This document shows, piece after piece, positions 42,432 to 51,884 of a DNA stretch of 64,000 nucleotides. A program made the translations under genes and the position numbers. Position 1 is the first letter of the stretch. The number at the start of each line of letters is the position of its first letter. The notes under the pieces were generated by a model. That model had not been told where the DNA came from, made no database searches, and saw nothing but the letters and a program-made list of their open reading frames with translations. This DNA is from Alphaproteobacteria bacterium (GTDB taxonomy: Bacteria; Myxococcota_A; UBA796; GCA-2862545), in the NCBI GenBank assembly GCA_020632915.1, contig JACKEP010000023.1:1-64000 (forward strand), in the 5' to 3' direction.

Positions 42432-43436
42432 GTGAAGCAGATCTGGATCCCGAAGACGGGCGAGCCGTCGGTGCTCGACGTGCGCGAGGCGCCCGACCCG
42501 GTGCCCGGCCCCGGCCAGGTGCGCATCGCCGTCGCCGCCGCGGGGGTCAACTTCGCCGACGTGATGGCCCGCATGGGGCTTTACCAGGACGCGCCGCCGC
42601 TGCCGTGTGTGGTCGGCTACGAGGTGTCCGGCACCATCGACGCCGTCGGCGACGGGGTCGACGCCGGTCGGGTCGGCGATCGCGTCGTCGCGATGACCCG
42701 GTTCGGCGGCTACAGCACGGCCGTCGTGGTCGACGCGGTCAACGCCATCCCGCTGCCCGACGCCATCGACTTCGCCACCGGCGCCGCCATCCCGGTCAAC
42801 GGGCTCACCGCGTGGATGATCCTCGACGTCATGGGCCGCGTGCGCGAGGGCGACCGCGTGCTCGTCCACTCCGCGGGCGGCGGCGTGGGCCTGATGGCGC
42901 TCGACCTGATCCTCGAGGCCGGCGCCACCGCCGTGGGCACGGCGTCGGGTCACAAGCACGACTGGCTGCGCGAGCGCGGCTTCCACGAGCTCGTCGACTA
43001 CACGCAGGTCGACTTCGAGGAGGCCCTGGCCGACGGACCGGGCTTCGACCTGATCCTCGACCCCATCGGCGGCGAGAGCTGGGCCAAGGGCCTGCGCCTG
43101 CTTCGTGCCGGCGGACGTCTGGCGATGTTCGGCATGTCGGCGAGCACCCAGGGCGGCGCGTTCTCGTTCGTGCGCACCGCGCTCAAGATCCCGTTCCTGC
43201 AGCTGGTGCCGCCCGCGATCATCAACGCCAACAAGGGCGCGTTCGGGGTGAACATGGGCCGCCTGTGGGACGACGGTGACCGGGTCCGCGTGTGGATGGA
43301 CGCCCTGCTCGAGCGCGTCGTCGACGGCCGGCTGCGCCCGGTGGTGCACGCCCAGGTGCCATTCGACACCCCGGCCGAGGCCCACGCGATCCTCCACCGG
43401 CGCGAGAACATCGGCAAGGTCGTGCTCGTCACCTGA
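42432..43436 (+). CDS. NADPH:quinone-oxidoreductase-like medium-chain dehydrogenase
   Basis: A 334-residue zinc-free MDR enzyme. It shows the N-terminal GroES-like domain (AAAGVNFADVMARMGLYQDA, VVGYEVSGTIDAVGDGV) and the nucleotide-binding loop HSAGGGVGLMALDL. The C-terminal VDGRLRPVVHAQVPFDTPAEAHA is typical of the quinone-reductase/VAT1 group. It probably reduces quinones or enones with NADPH. GTG 42432 follows GGAGG. The gene lies next to msrB, which suggests a shared link with oxidative stress. Confidence 0.9.
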   Translation: MKQIWIPKTGEPSVLDVREAPDPVPGPGQVRIAVAAAGVNFADVMARMGLYQDAPPLPCVVGYEVSGTIDAVGDGVDAGRVGDRVVAMTRFGGYSTAVVVDAVNAIPLPDAIDFATGAAIPVNGLTAWMILDVMGRVREGDRVLVHSAGGGVGLMALDLILEAGATAVGTASGHKHDWLRERGFHELVDYTQVDFEEALADGPGFDLILDPIGGESWAKGLRLLRAGGRLAMFGMSASTQGGAFSFVRTALKIPFLQLVPPAIINANKGAFGVNMGRLWDDGDRVRVWMDALLERVVDGRLRPVVHAQVPFDTPAEAHAILHRRENIGKVVLVT

Positions 43437-43448
43437 GCCGGCCGCGGC

Positions 43449-43892
43449 TCAGAGCGCCGTCAGCGTCAGCTTCTCCTCGGTGCGTGGGCCCGCGACGGCA
43501 AAGCGTGCGTCGCGGAACTTCGGGGGTCCGAAGCGGCCCTTCGCGTCGCGGCTCGCCCCGATCGGCTCGGTGGGGATGGGGAAGATGGGGCGCGTGTCGA
43601 GGTCGCCGTTGCCGTTGACGTCGTGGACCACGACGGCGGCGTACGTCCCGTCCGGCACGTCGAGGAAGGTGAGGGTGGTGACCGGCACGACCGGCGCCAC
43701 CACGTCCTTGAGCACCGCGGCGTCGGGACGTGTGGGGTAGGCGTCGGCGTGGGCGGCGTCGTACAGGGCCACGAGCAGCTGGCCGTCGGTGGTGGCCACG
43801 CCGTGCACCTGCACCACGAGCGTGCCGGCCCAGGCGGGCGCGGATCCGAGCCCGGCGGTGAGCAGCCATGCGGTGGCGACCTGGGTGCGCAC
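43449..43892 (-). CDS. Exported DUF2141 protein
   Basis: A 147-residue protein with the signal peptide VATAWLLTAGLGSAPAWA. The mature part (GTLVVQVHGVATTDGQLLVA, then YAAVVVHDVNGNGDLDTR) has the DUF2141 pattern, a beta-sandwich family of unknown function. The start is GTG 43892, with GGAGG just upstream. It is divergent from the CobW gene and convergent with the oxidoreductase gene. Confidence 0.85.
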   Translation of the reverse strand: MRTQVATAWLLTAGLGSAPAWAGTLVVQVHGVATTDGQLLVALYDAAHADAYPTRPDAAVLKDVVAPVVPVTTLTFLDVPDGTYAAVVVHDVNGNGDLDTRPIFPIPTEPIGASRDAKGRFGPPKFRDARFAVAGPRTEEKLTLTAL

Positions 43893-43962
43893 GTGTCCTC
43901 CCCGTGCTGCTGGCATACGTCGGCCGCGCACCACGGGGCGTCCCGGGTGGTCCGGAGCTGTC

Positions 43963-44946
43963 ATGGCCGCGCGCATCACGGGGGTGCCCACCACGATCGT
44001 GACGGGCTTCCTGGGGGTCGGCAAGACCACGGCCATCCTCGACCTGTTCCGCCACCGTCCCGCCGGTGAGCGCTGGGCCGTCCTGGTCAACGAGTTCGGC
44101 GAGGTCGGCATCGACGGCGCCCTGCTGGAGGGGGACGCCGGCACCGTGGTCCGCGAGATCCCGGGCGGGTGCATCTGCTGCTCGTCCGGTGTGCAGCTCC
44201 AGGTCGACCTGACACGTCTGCTCGCCGAGCAGCGGCCGGATCGGCTGATCATCGAGCCGACGGGGCTGGCGTCGCCCGCGTCGATCCTCGACCTGCTCCG
44301 GCGGCCCTGGTTCGCCGAGCCCATCGCGGTGCGTGCCGTGATCACGCTGGTGGAGCCGCGTCGCTTCCTGATGCCCGACCACCTCCAGGACGACACGTTC
44401 CTGTCCCAGGTCGAGGTGGCCGACGTGCTCGTCGCGAACAAGACCGACCTGTCGTTCCCCGAGCAGCTCGAGGCCTTCGATCGCAAGGCGGCGGCGCTGT
44501 GGCCGCCCAAGCTCGTGGTGGCCCACACCACCCACGGGCAGCTCGACCCGGCGTGGCTCGACCTCGACCCGTCCCCGGCGCGTCAGGCCGCGATCGCCGT
44601 CGACCCCCACCTCGACGACGACCACGACCACCACCACCACCACGCCGCGGCGGCGTCGAAGGGCTGGGTGTTCCCGCCGGACGTCGTGTTCGACTGGGAG
44701 CGCCTGCGCGACGCCCTGCAGGATCTGGCGGCCCCGGGCGACGCGCTCCCCGAGGGGGTGCTGCGGATCAAGGGCGTGTTCCACAGCACCGCGGCGTGGG
44801 TGCTCGTGCAGGGCGACGACACGCGGCTGGCGTTCTCGCCGGTGCAGTACCGGCGCGACAGCCGCGTGGAGATCCTGGCGCCCGTCACACCGCCGCCCGA
44901 CTGGGAGGCGGTGGCGACGAGGCTGCACGCCGCCATCGTCGGCTGA
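43963..44946 (+). CDS. CobW/COG0523 family metal-chaperone GTPase
   Basis: A 327-residue GTPase with Walker A GFLGVGKTT, the metal-binding CxCC motif in IPGGCICCSS, the NKTD specificity motif and a CobW C-terminal domain. An internal stretch DDDHDHHHHH at about residues 222-231 is a strong metal-binding loop. Such proteins deliver zinc, cobalt or other metals to client enzymes. The His loop suggests zinc or nickel, but the neighbours do not show which metal. ATG 43963 follows GGAG. Confidence 0.9.
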   Translation: MAARITGVPTTIVTGFLGVGKTTAILDLFRHRPAGERWAVLVNEFGEVGIDGALLEGDAGTVVREIPGGCICCSSGVQLQVDLTRLLAEQRPDRLIIEPTGLASPASILDLLRRPWFAEPIAVRAVITLVEPRRFLMPDHLQDDTFLSQVEVADVLVANKTDLSFPEQLEAFDRKAAALWPPKLVVAHTTHGQLDPAWLDLDPSPARQAAIAVDPHLDDDHDHHHHHAAAASKGWVFPPDVVFDWERLRDALQDLAAPGDALPEGVLRIKGVFHSTAAWVLVQGDDTRLAFSPVQYRRDSRVEILAPVTPPPDWEAVATRLHAAIVG

Positions 44947-44973
44947 CGGCAGCGCGCGGCCTCGACAGCGGGG

Positions 44974-47340
44974 TCACTGCACCGCGATGCCCATCCAGGC
45001 GAAGTCCTGCGGCGAGCCGTTGACCAGCGGCGAGTTCTGGTCGAGGTAGAGCGTCGACCCCCAGAACCGGAACGACGTGCCCGTCCAGAACACCACGGCA
45101 CCCGACTGGTCGTAGGTGGTGCCCCCGACGGTGACGTCGCGACCGGCCATCCCGCCGATGATGTCGTCGTAGCCGTCGGCGTTCATGTCGCAGGCGCTCA
45201 CGCCCGTGCCGAGCCAGAGCTGGTCCTGGTAGGTGCCCAGGTTCACCTCGCTCTGGCCGAGGCGGTAGGAGCCGGTGGCGCCCGACAGCAGGCCCGTGGG
45301 GCTGCCGAACTGCACGGTGACGAGGCCGGCCTGGTAGTTGGTCTCGGTCTCGTAGGGGGCGCCCGCGATCAGGTCGTCGTAGCCGTCGCCGTCGAAGTCG
45401 CCTGCGGCGACCGCGTAGCCCCACAGGTCGCCGGCCTCGGCCGGCTGGCCCGACAGCGCGTTGGTCTGGCTGAACACCTGGTTGCGGTTGACGTTGAGGC
45501 CCGTGCTGCTGCCGTACAGGACGGTGATGCCGCCCTCGTTGCTGTTCTCGCCGTAGGCACCGACGGCCACGTCGGCGTAGCCGTCCCCGTCCCAGTCGCC
45601 GACCGTGACGGCGGCGCCGAACAGGTCGCCTGCCTCGGACACCGCGGGGATCGCGGCGTTGTTCTGGAAGATGACCTGCGAGCCGGTGTCGTGCAGGCCG
45701 TCGAGGCCGCCGAACAGCACCACGATGGCGCCGGCGTCGGCGGCGGTGCCGATGTCTTCGGTGGGCGCGCCGATGACGATGTCGTCGTAGCCGTCGCCGT
45801 TGATGTCGCCGGCGGCGAGGGCGGCGCCCATGCCGTCGCCGTCCTCCGGGCTGGCCGCGGTGACGCCCGGGGAGGCCTGGGAGAACACGACGGACGAGAA
45901 GGGGTCGAGGCCGGTGAGCGAGCCGTAGACCACCATGATGCCGCCGCCGGACGTGGTGGCGGTGTCGGCGAAGGCGGGCATGCCCACCACGAGGTCGGCG
46001 TAGCCGTCGGCGTTGAAGTCCCCGACCGCGAGGGCGTCGCCCAGCCGCGGGTGCTGCCCGTTGCCCACCGCGTACAGGCCGGAGTTGGCCATGATGTAGG
46101 TGGGGCTGCCGGCGTTCAGGCCGAACGACGTGCCGTCGAGCACGTCGACCCAGCCGTTGGGGCCGCTGCCGGAGGGGTCGTCGCCGGGCGCGCCGATGGC
46201 GACGTCGGCGTAGCCGTCGTCGTCGAAGTCGCCGATGGCGATGGCGTCGCCGTACAGGTCGTCCTGGCTCGACGGGCTGTTGGTGCCGTAGAAGGTGTTG
46301 GCCGACGTGTTCTCGGTGAACTCGGTGCCCGCACGCGACGCCGTCGTCGACAGGGTGGTCCCGCCGTAGAACACGTTCATCGTGCCGGCGTTGTCGTAGA
46401 TGCTGACGTGCGCGTGCGAGGCGCCGACGACGGCGTCGTCGAAGCCGTCACCGTCGATGTCGCGCATGCGGCGCTGGCGCGTGGGCGGGTAGGTGGCGAC
46501 CACCGTGGTGGTCACGCCCGGCGTGCTGCCGTCCTCGGCGTCCTGCATCAGGCCCAGGTACAGGATGTCGCGCGCCGACGGCGTGTACGTGATCGTCGCC
46601 GTGGTGGAGTCGATCACCCGGGACGTGATGCGGACGAACGAGCTGCCCACCCAGTGCCACAGCTCGGCGCGCGTGGCGCCCTCGCCGGCCGTCGACGTGA
46701 TCTGGAACGTGGCCGTCGCGCCGCCGGGGGTGTCCAGGTAGTACCAGTCGTCGTCGCCCCAGCAGAGCGTCTTGCCGATCGGCACGGTGCGCCGCAGCTC
46801 GGTGCCGACGTTCCAGTCGTCGTCGTTCTCGTAGCCGTCGGCGAAGCAGCGGGTGGACGTGCGCGACACGGCGTTGGACGCGTAGGAGTTGCCGGCACCG
46901 GCGCGGGTGCGGCCGACGGCCTGGAAGCCGGCGACGGTGCCCGCGCGCACGCTGTTGGGGGCGATCACGCTGTAGGTGGCGTTGCCGCTGGCGTTGGCGA
47001 TCACCGGCTGGCCGGGCAGGGGGCCGACCGGCGGCAGGATGCCCAGCTGCAGACCGCCGAAGAACGGCACGGTGGGACCGGCGCCCACACCGCCCAGGCC
47101 GTAGGCGAAGTAGACGGGGTCGCCCGGGTTGGCGCCGGTGACCGACAGGTTGAGCGGCTGGCCCGGCGACAGGGTGCCGACGGTCAGCGTCATCGGCGGA
47201 GGGAGCAGGTCGTCGGGCAGGGCGGTCGGCAGGTCGAAGTCGGCGTCGACGGCGAGGGACGGATCGGCGCCGTCGAGGACGCCGTCCTCGGCGACAGGAG
47301 CGCACGCCCCGAGCAGGGCGAGCACGAACAGGCGCTTCAT
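44974..47340 (-). CDS. FG-GAP repeat lipoprotein, 788 aa
   Basis: Lipoprotein signal MKRLFVLALLGACAPV. The N-terminal 300 residues contain two unrelated beta regions with several Cys and aromatic residues. From about residue 300 there are seven calcium-binding FG-GAP units: DIDGDGFDDAVVGAS, DFDDDGYADVAIGAPGDD, DFNADGYADLVVGMP, DINGDGYDDIVIGAP, DWDGDGYADVAVGAY, DFDGDGYDDLIAGAP and DMNADGYDDIIGG. Seven units suit a complete integrin-like beta-propeller on the cell surface. The ligand is unknown. ATG 47340 is the clear start. Confidence 0.9.
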   Translation of the reverse strand: MKRLFVLALLGACAPVAEDGVLDGADPSLAVDADFDLPTALPDDLLPPPMTLTVGTLSPGQPLNLSVTGANPGDPVYFAYGLGGVGAGPTVPFFGGLQLGILPPVGPLPGQPVIANASGNATYSVIAPNSVRAGTVAGFQAVGRTRAGAGNSYASNAVSRTSTRCFADGYENDDDWNVGTELRRTVPIGKTLCWGDDDWYYLDTPGGATATFQITSTAGEGATRAELWHWVGSSFVRITSRVIDSTTATITYTPSARDILYLGLMQDAEDGSTPGVTTTVVATYPPTRQRRMRDIDGDGFDDAVVGASHAHVSIYDNAGTMNVFYGGTTLSTTASRAGTEFTENTSANTFYGTNSPSSQDDLYGDAIAIGDFDDDGYADVAIGAPGDDPSGSGPNGWVDVLDGTSFGLNAGSPTYIMANSGLYAVGNGQHPRLGDALAVGDFNADGYADLVVGMPAFADTATTSGGGIMVVYGSLTGLDPFSSVVFSQASPGVTAASPEDGDGMGAALAAGDINGDGYDDIVIGAPTEDIGTAADAGAIVVLFGGLDGLHDTGSQVIFQNNAAIPAVSEAGDLFGAAVTVGDWDGDGYADVAVGAYGENSNEGGITVLYGSSTGLNVNRNQVFSQTNALSGQPAEAGDLWGYAVAAGDFDGDGYDDLIAGAPYETETNYQAGLVTVQFGSPTGLLSGATGSYRLGQSEVNLGTYQDQLWLGTGVSACDMNADGYDDIIGGMAGRDVTVGGTTYDQSGAVVFWTGTSFRFWGSTLYLDQNSPLVNGSPQDFAWMGIAVQ

Positions 47341-47511
47341 GGCGGACTCCACGTCGGTGCCGGACGCGGGCACCGCAGACGGCGATCCGCTAGCGCACGC
47401 CCTGGCGGTGGGCACGTCGCCATCGCTGGATCGACCGTACCTTCACCGCGTCGGGTGTCCGGTGAGGCGGGGCACGCGTCAGGAGTGGAGCGTCAGGGGG
47501 CGGGGGATGGG

Positions 47512-49704
47512 TCAGGGGGCGGGCGCCGCGTCGGGCGCGGGCGCGGCCTCCGCTGCCGGCTCGGGCGGGCTCGGCTTGAGCCCGTCGAGCACCTCCGGGT
47601 TCATCGCGAGCCACGCGCCCAGCCCGAGCAGGGCCAGCACGACGACCACGACGATGACCCGGGTCCGCTTCTGCGCAGCCGTCAGCCGCCGCACCGCGCC
47701 CTTGGGCAGGCCCGGACGGATGGTGAACTGGCTGCCCAGGGCGAACGTCAGCGTCATGCGCGCGTTGAGCGCCCAGCCGCAGGCCTCCAGCAGCGTGCCG
47801 ATGTCGCGGCGACGCAGCTTGAGCCACCCCAGGAAGCCCGACACCGCCATCAGCAGCAGGATGACGGCCGCGAGGCCGCCGAACAGCGTGAGCGGGTCGA
47901 TGTTGGCGAGCGTCTGCGCGATGAACGCCAGCGTGGACCCGATCGCCGCCACGGCGATGGAGCCGCCGATCAGCAGCGTCTGCATGTTCATGCCGCCGCC
48001 GCCGTCGTCCTTGGCGGGCGCCGCCGCGGGCACGGTGGTGGCCTTGTCGGTGCCCGCGGCTGCCTCGGCCTCCAGGGCCGTCGCCTTGCTGCCGGCGAAC
48101 TGGGAGATCCGGTCGGCGACCATGTCGCGCAGGCGCGTGAACGGCGCGATCATCGCCTCCCACACGCTGATCGGCTGGGTGATGAGGTCGACGACGATCG
48201 CGTCCCACTCGGCGCCGTCGCGGTCGTAGAACACGCCGCGCTTGCCCAGCGCGATGCCGCCGCGGGTGCCCGCGGTGACGCCGGCGGCGATCTTGCCGGT
48301 CTTGACGGTGCCGGCGTCGTTGCGGACGAGGTCGACGTAGGCCACGAACACGAGGCTGTCGGTGGCGATCTTCTTGTGGCCGGCGGCGTCCTCGACCTTG
48401 TGGCAGAGCGTGAGCTTGCGGCCGTCGAGCACCAGGGTGCCGGCCTCGAACAGCGAGCGCTTGTCGGGGTCGAACAGGTCGATGAAGCTGACCATGTTGC
48501 GGGCGACTTCAGCGAGCCACCGCTGGTAGACGATCAGCTTCTCGAGGTCGGCGAAGGCCTTGAGCTCGTCGGCCACGGCCAGGTCGGCGGTGATGCGCTC
48601 CCGCAGGCCACCCACCGCGTCGCTGGCGGCCAGCGCCTGCAGGGCGGCGGGATCGGCGTCGGCGGCGATGCCGGCGGGGCGCGCGGCCTGCCAGGCGAGC
48701 CAGGGCTGGACGAAGCCCATCAGGGTGGACCAGTCGCCCGCGTCGAGGGCGGTGACGGTGTCCTTGCCCAGTGCCTTCGGGGCGACGTCGCGGGCGAGCG
48801 CCTCCAGGTCGGCGCGGAACGTGGGGTTGAGGCGTCCGGTCAGGTCGAGGGTGGCGTCGGCGCGCGGCTCGGCAAGCGGGGCGTCGGCGAGCCAGGCGCC
48901 GATGGCGGCCGGGTCGCGCACATCCAGCGCCGCGAGCTCCTCGGCGGAGGTGCGCAGGCGCTCGTCGGCGGCGGAGGCCGCGGCCACGAGGGCGCACTGC
49001 GCGAAGTACTGGGTCATCTTCGGGGCGAGGCGCTGGACGAGCGCGGCGGCGGCTGCCGTGCCGTCACCCAGCGGCAGGACGGAGGCGGCGTCGTCGACGG
49101 CGCGGGCGTGCCACGCGGCGTAGTCGGCCACCCGCTGGGCCCACGTGTCGAGCGTGGCTGTGTCGGTGCCGGCCGCGCCGCTGACGTCGGTGGCGCCGCC
49201 GGTGACGGCGACCACCGCCTCGACGAGCGCCTTGATGCCGTCGTCGCCGGCGTGATCGGGGATGATCACGCCGTCGCCGTTGGGGAAGCTCTTGGCGTAG
49301 GCGGCGCGGGCGCCCCGCAGCGTGACGAGCGGCAGCAGTCCGGGCGTGCCGCCGGCCTGGGCGATCACGTGCTCGGCCAGGGCCTTCATGCGGGTGGCGT
49401 CGGCGTTGGTGGTGTCGAGGTCGGCGAGCGCGAGCTCGTCGCTGCCCTGGATCACCCGCTCGCGGTTGGCGAGGCGCTGCCACGTCCACGCCTGGGCGGC
49501 ACGCAGCTCCAGCACGCGGAGGCGGCCGTTGGCGTCGCTGTCGACGTACCCGAGGAACGCGGGGTCGCAGTACAGCTGGGAGGTCGGCACGCTCGTCGCG
49601 GCCCACCGCGCCTTGTCGAGTGTGGCGAGGTGCTCCAGATCCTCGGTGTTGGCCAGGCGCATCTGATCGACGCCGCCCAGACTGTTGAACTCCCACGAGG
49701 CCAT
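47512..49704 (-). CDS. Large hypothetical protein with C-terminal membrane segments, 730 aa
   Basis: No signal peptide is seen. About 560 residues of soluble, mainly helical, Ala/Asp-rich sequence precede three hydrophobic segments near the C-terminus (LIGGSIAVAAIGSTLAFIAQ, GGLAAVILLLMAVSGFLGWL, VIVVVVVLALLGLGAWLAM). A Pro/Ala tail follows. The soluble part has an EF-hand-like DSDANGRLRV near residue 54 and patches such as VSFIDLFDPDKRSLFEAGTL. This gives a cytoplasmic domain anchored at its end. ATG 49704 is preceded by AGGGAGG. The family is not known to me. Confidence 0.8.
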   Translation of the reverse strand: MASWEFNSLGGVDQMRLANTEDLEHLATLDKARWAATSVPTSQLYCDPAFLGYVDSDANGRLRVLELRAAQAWTWQRLANRERVIQGSDELALADLDTTNADATRMKALAEHVIAQAGGTPGLLPLVTLRGARAAYAKSFPNGDGVIIPDHAGDDGIKALVEAVVAVTGGATDVSGAAGTDTATLDTWAQRVADYAAWHARAVDDAASVLPLGDGTAAAAALVQRLAPKMTQYFAQCALVAAASAADERLRTSAEELAALDVRDPAAIGAWLADAPLAEPRADATLDLTGRLNPTFRADLEALARDVAPKALGKDTVTALDAGDWSTLMGFVQPWLAWQAARPAGIAADADPAALQALAASDAVGGLRERITADLAVADELKAFADLEKLIVYQRWLAEVARNMVSFIDLFDPDKRSLFEAGTLVLDGRKLTLCHKVEDAAGHKKIATDSLVFVAYVDLVRNDAGTVKTGKIAAGVTAGTRGGIALGKRGVFYDRDGAEWDAIVVDLITQPISVWEAMIAPFTRLRDMVADRISQFAGSKATALEAEAAAGTDKATTVPAAAPAKDDGGGGMNMQTLLIGGSIAVAAIGSTLAFIAQTLANIDPLTLFGGLAAVILLLMAVSGFLGWLKLRRRDIGTLLEACGWALNARMTLTFALGSQFTIRPGLPKGAVRRLTAAQKRTRVIVVVVVLALLGLGAWLAMNPEVLDGLKPSPPEPAAEAAPAPDAAPAP

Positions 49705-49826
49705 GGCTCCCTCCCTTCGTGCAGCCGGGCCGACGATAAGCGATGCGGCCGCGCGGCGGGGACGAGGACGCGTTCAGGATCAGGGAGGTGTAAGTTCCGC
49801 GCGAATCGTCGGCGTACCCGACGGCG

Positions 49827-50486
49827 TCACCGGTTCTGCAGTCCGGCCGGCAGGTCGTCGCGAATCTCAGCCTTGAGGCGCTCCAGGCCGTCCTCGCCGA
49901 GCACCGCGGCGAGCCGGTCCTGGGCGTCGTTGCGGACGTCGAGGGCGCGCTGCCGGGCCTGGCCCACGTTGACCTGGCCGGCCTTGAGCTCCTCCCACAG
50001 GCCCACCATCGCGGTCGTGGTCTCCTCGAACACGCTGGCGACCTCGTCGTAGGTCTCCGGGTCCCAGTCCTCCTTGACGGCCATCGTGTCGGCCGCGTCG
50101 TACAGGTGGGACAGCACGTTGGCGCCGGGCACCGGGGGCACCCGCGCCTTGGCGTTGGCGCCCGGGCCGGGACGTCGACCGCCGTCGGCGCTGCCGTCGT
50201 TGCCCGCAGGCGCCGGACCGGGTCCGCCGCCGCGGTTGCCCCCACCGCCGTTGCGGGCAGGCGGTGCCGGGGTGGACGGCCGATCGAACATGTCGGGCGG
50301 CAGCGGCGTGGCTGCCTGGAGCTTGGCGGCCTCGGCCATCATCCGGGCGCGGACCTCCATCTCGTCAACCCTGAGGGTGAGCTCACGGACCGACCGCCCG
50401 GCGCGCTGCGCCGACCACGCCGTGAACCCGGTGACGACGACCAGGACGACGAGGACGAGGCGCTCGATGCGGCGCGACCAGGACAT
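49827..50486 (-). CDS. Membrane-anchored hypothetical protein, 219 aa
   Basis: One N-terminal membrane anchor (IERLVLVVLVVVTGFTAWSA), then a coiled-coil-like helix (LTLRVDEMEVRARMMAEAA), a Pro/Gly/Asn-rich linker and a helical C-terminal domain of about 90 residues. Probably periplasmic. ATG 50486 with CCGGAG upstream is preferred over the in-frame ATG 50513. It may be transcribed with the large hypothetical gene that follows, although 122 bases separate them. Confidence 0.75.
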   Translation of the reverse strand: MSWSRRIERLVLVVLVVVTGFTAWSAQRAGRSVRELTLRVDEMEVRARMMAEAAKLQAATPLPPDMFDRPSTPAPPARNGGGGNRGGGPGPAPAGNDGSADGGRRPGPGANAKARVPPVPGANVLSHLYDAADTMAVKEDWDPETYDEVASVFEETTTAMVGLWEELKAGQVNVGQARQRALDVRNDAQDRLAAVLGEDGLERLKAEIRDDLPAGLQNR

Positions 50487-50605
50487 GCAGGCTCCGGAGC
50501 GATCCGGGCGCAACGTAGCGCGACGGGCGTAGGTCCGCGCGTGCGCCCGGGTGTCCGTCGGGTGTCGGTCGCGGGCCGGGGTTACCGGCGCAGGGAGGGG
50601 TGAGG

Positions 50606-51010
50606 ATGGCGGGGTACGCGGGGACGCCGCTCGTGCGCAAGCTCGGCATCGCTGCCGGTGCGTCGGTGTGCGCGATCGACGCGCCGGCGACCTACCGCGA
50701 CCTCCTCGAGCCGCTGCCCCCCGATGTCCGTTGGCCCGATGTGGCGGACGCCGCGGTCGACCTCGTCCACGTGTTCGTCACCCGGCGCGACGCGCTCGCC
50801 GCGCACCTCGTCACGCTCCGTGCAGCGCTCCGACCCGACGCGGTGGTGTGGGTGAGCTGGCCGAAGAAGGCCTCGAAGGTGCCCACCGACGTCACCGAGG
50901 ACGTCGTGCGCGCCGAGGCCTTGCCGCTGGGCTTCGTCGACGTCAAGGTCTGCGCCGTGGACGCGGTGTGGTCGGGGCTCAAGCTGGTGGTGCGCAAGGC
51001 GCTGCGGTGA
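50606..51010 (+). CDS. DUF3052 family protein
   Basis: A 134-residue cytoplasmic protein with the DUF3052 pattern: GYAGTPLVRKLGIAAGASVC, then LVHVFVTRRDAL, VVWVSWPKKASKVPTDVTED and VDVKVCAVDAVWSGLKLVVR. The family function is unknown. ATG 50606 is preferred; GGGAGGGG at 50593-50600 is too near the alternative GTG 50600. The acetyltransferase gene follows after 16 bases. Confidence 0.88.
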   Translation: MAGYAGTPLVRKLGIAAGASVCAIDAPATYRDLLEPLPPDVRWPDVADAAVDLVHVFVTRRDALAAHLVTLRAALRPDAVVWVSWPKKASKVPTDVTEDVVRAEALPLGFVDVKVCAVDAVWSGLKLVVRKALR

Positions 51011-51026
51011 CGCGCGCGGAGGGTCG

Positions 51027-51800
51027 ATGGACCGACGGTTCGAGGCCGCCATGGGCGACCTGTTCTGGGTGCCGCACGACGTCGTCGTGGTCGATCGATC
51101 CGATGTCCTCTACACCTTCGGGCGCCGCCCGGTGGAGGCCCACCACCAGGTGCTGCGCGTGCGCGCGAGCGCCGACGCGGTGCCGGCGCTGGTCGCCGAG
51201 GTCGATCGCGTCCACGGCACCAAGCCGTCCAGGTGGCAGCTGGCGGATCCGTCCTGGCAGCCCAGCTTCGCACGCCACCTCGACGCCCACGGCTGGCGGT
51301 CGCGGCGGGACTACCGGCTCCGGGTGACCGGGGTCGGGCGTCGCATCCCGGTGTCCCGCGACGTCGACGCCGTCGTGGTGCACGACCGCGCCACGTTCGA
51401 CGCCTTCCTCACCGTGGCGCGCGCGGCGTTCCCGCCGGGGCCCACGCTGTCCGAGGACGACCTCGTCCAGCAGCTCGCCGACTGCACGGCGCCCGGCGCG
51501 CGCATCCGCCGGGTCGTGGCGTTCCACCGGGCCACGGGCGCGCCGGTGAGCGCTGGGGCGGTGACGGTCTGCCCCGAGCCCGGCGTGGGCCTGCTCTGGG
51601 GCGGCGGCACGGTGCCCGAGGCGCGCGGTCGGGGAGCCTACCGGGCCGTCCTCGCCACGCGGCTCGCGGTCGCGCAGGCGGCCGGCTGCACCCACGTGGG
51701 CTTGTACGCCAACCCGGAGACGAGCGAGCCGATCGTGGCCGCGCTGGGGTTCGATGCCTTCGGGCTGCTGCGGGTGTGGGATCGCGCCGGCGAGGGGTGA
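51027..51800 (+). CDS. GNAT-like acetyltransferase
   Basis: A 257-residue protein whose C-terminal half is a GNAT domain. The acetyl-CoA loop GGGTVPEARGRGAYRAVLAT includes the R-x-x-G-x-G/A pattern, followed by the helix and NPETSEPIVAALGF. The N-terminal half is divergent and may be a second, degenerate GNAT domain. The substrate cannot be inferred. ATG 51027 follows GAGGGT. The gene probably forms a two-gene unit with DUF3052. Confidence 0.8.
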   Translation: MDRRFEAAMGDLFWVPHDVVVVDRSDVLYTFGRRPVEAHHQVLRVRASADAVPALVAEVDRVHGTKPSRWQLADPSWQPSFARHLDAHGWRSRRDYRLRVTGVGRRIPVSRDVDAVVVHDRATFDAFLTVARAAFPPGPTLSEDDLVQQLADCTAPGARIRRVVAFHRATGAPVSAGAVTVCPEPGVGLLWGGGTVPEARGRGAYRAVLATRLAVAQAAGCTHVGLYANPETSEPIVAALGFDAFGLLRVWDRAGEG

Positions 51801-51884
51801 CGGCGTCGGTCGGTAGGCGATCGGGTCTCGGGTGGTGCATGCTGGGGTCCCTGTGCGACCCGCCCCGTCGTCCCCGGAGGCCGC

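Noticed and set aside
45691..50052. Plus-strand open frame of 1453 codons
   Set aside because: It is the antisense shadow of the FG-GAP lipoprotein gene and the 730-residue protein gene. It is of low complexity, and both opposite-strand genes have proper starts and domains.
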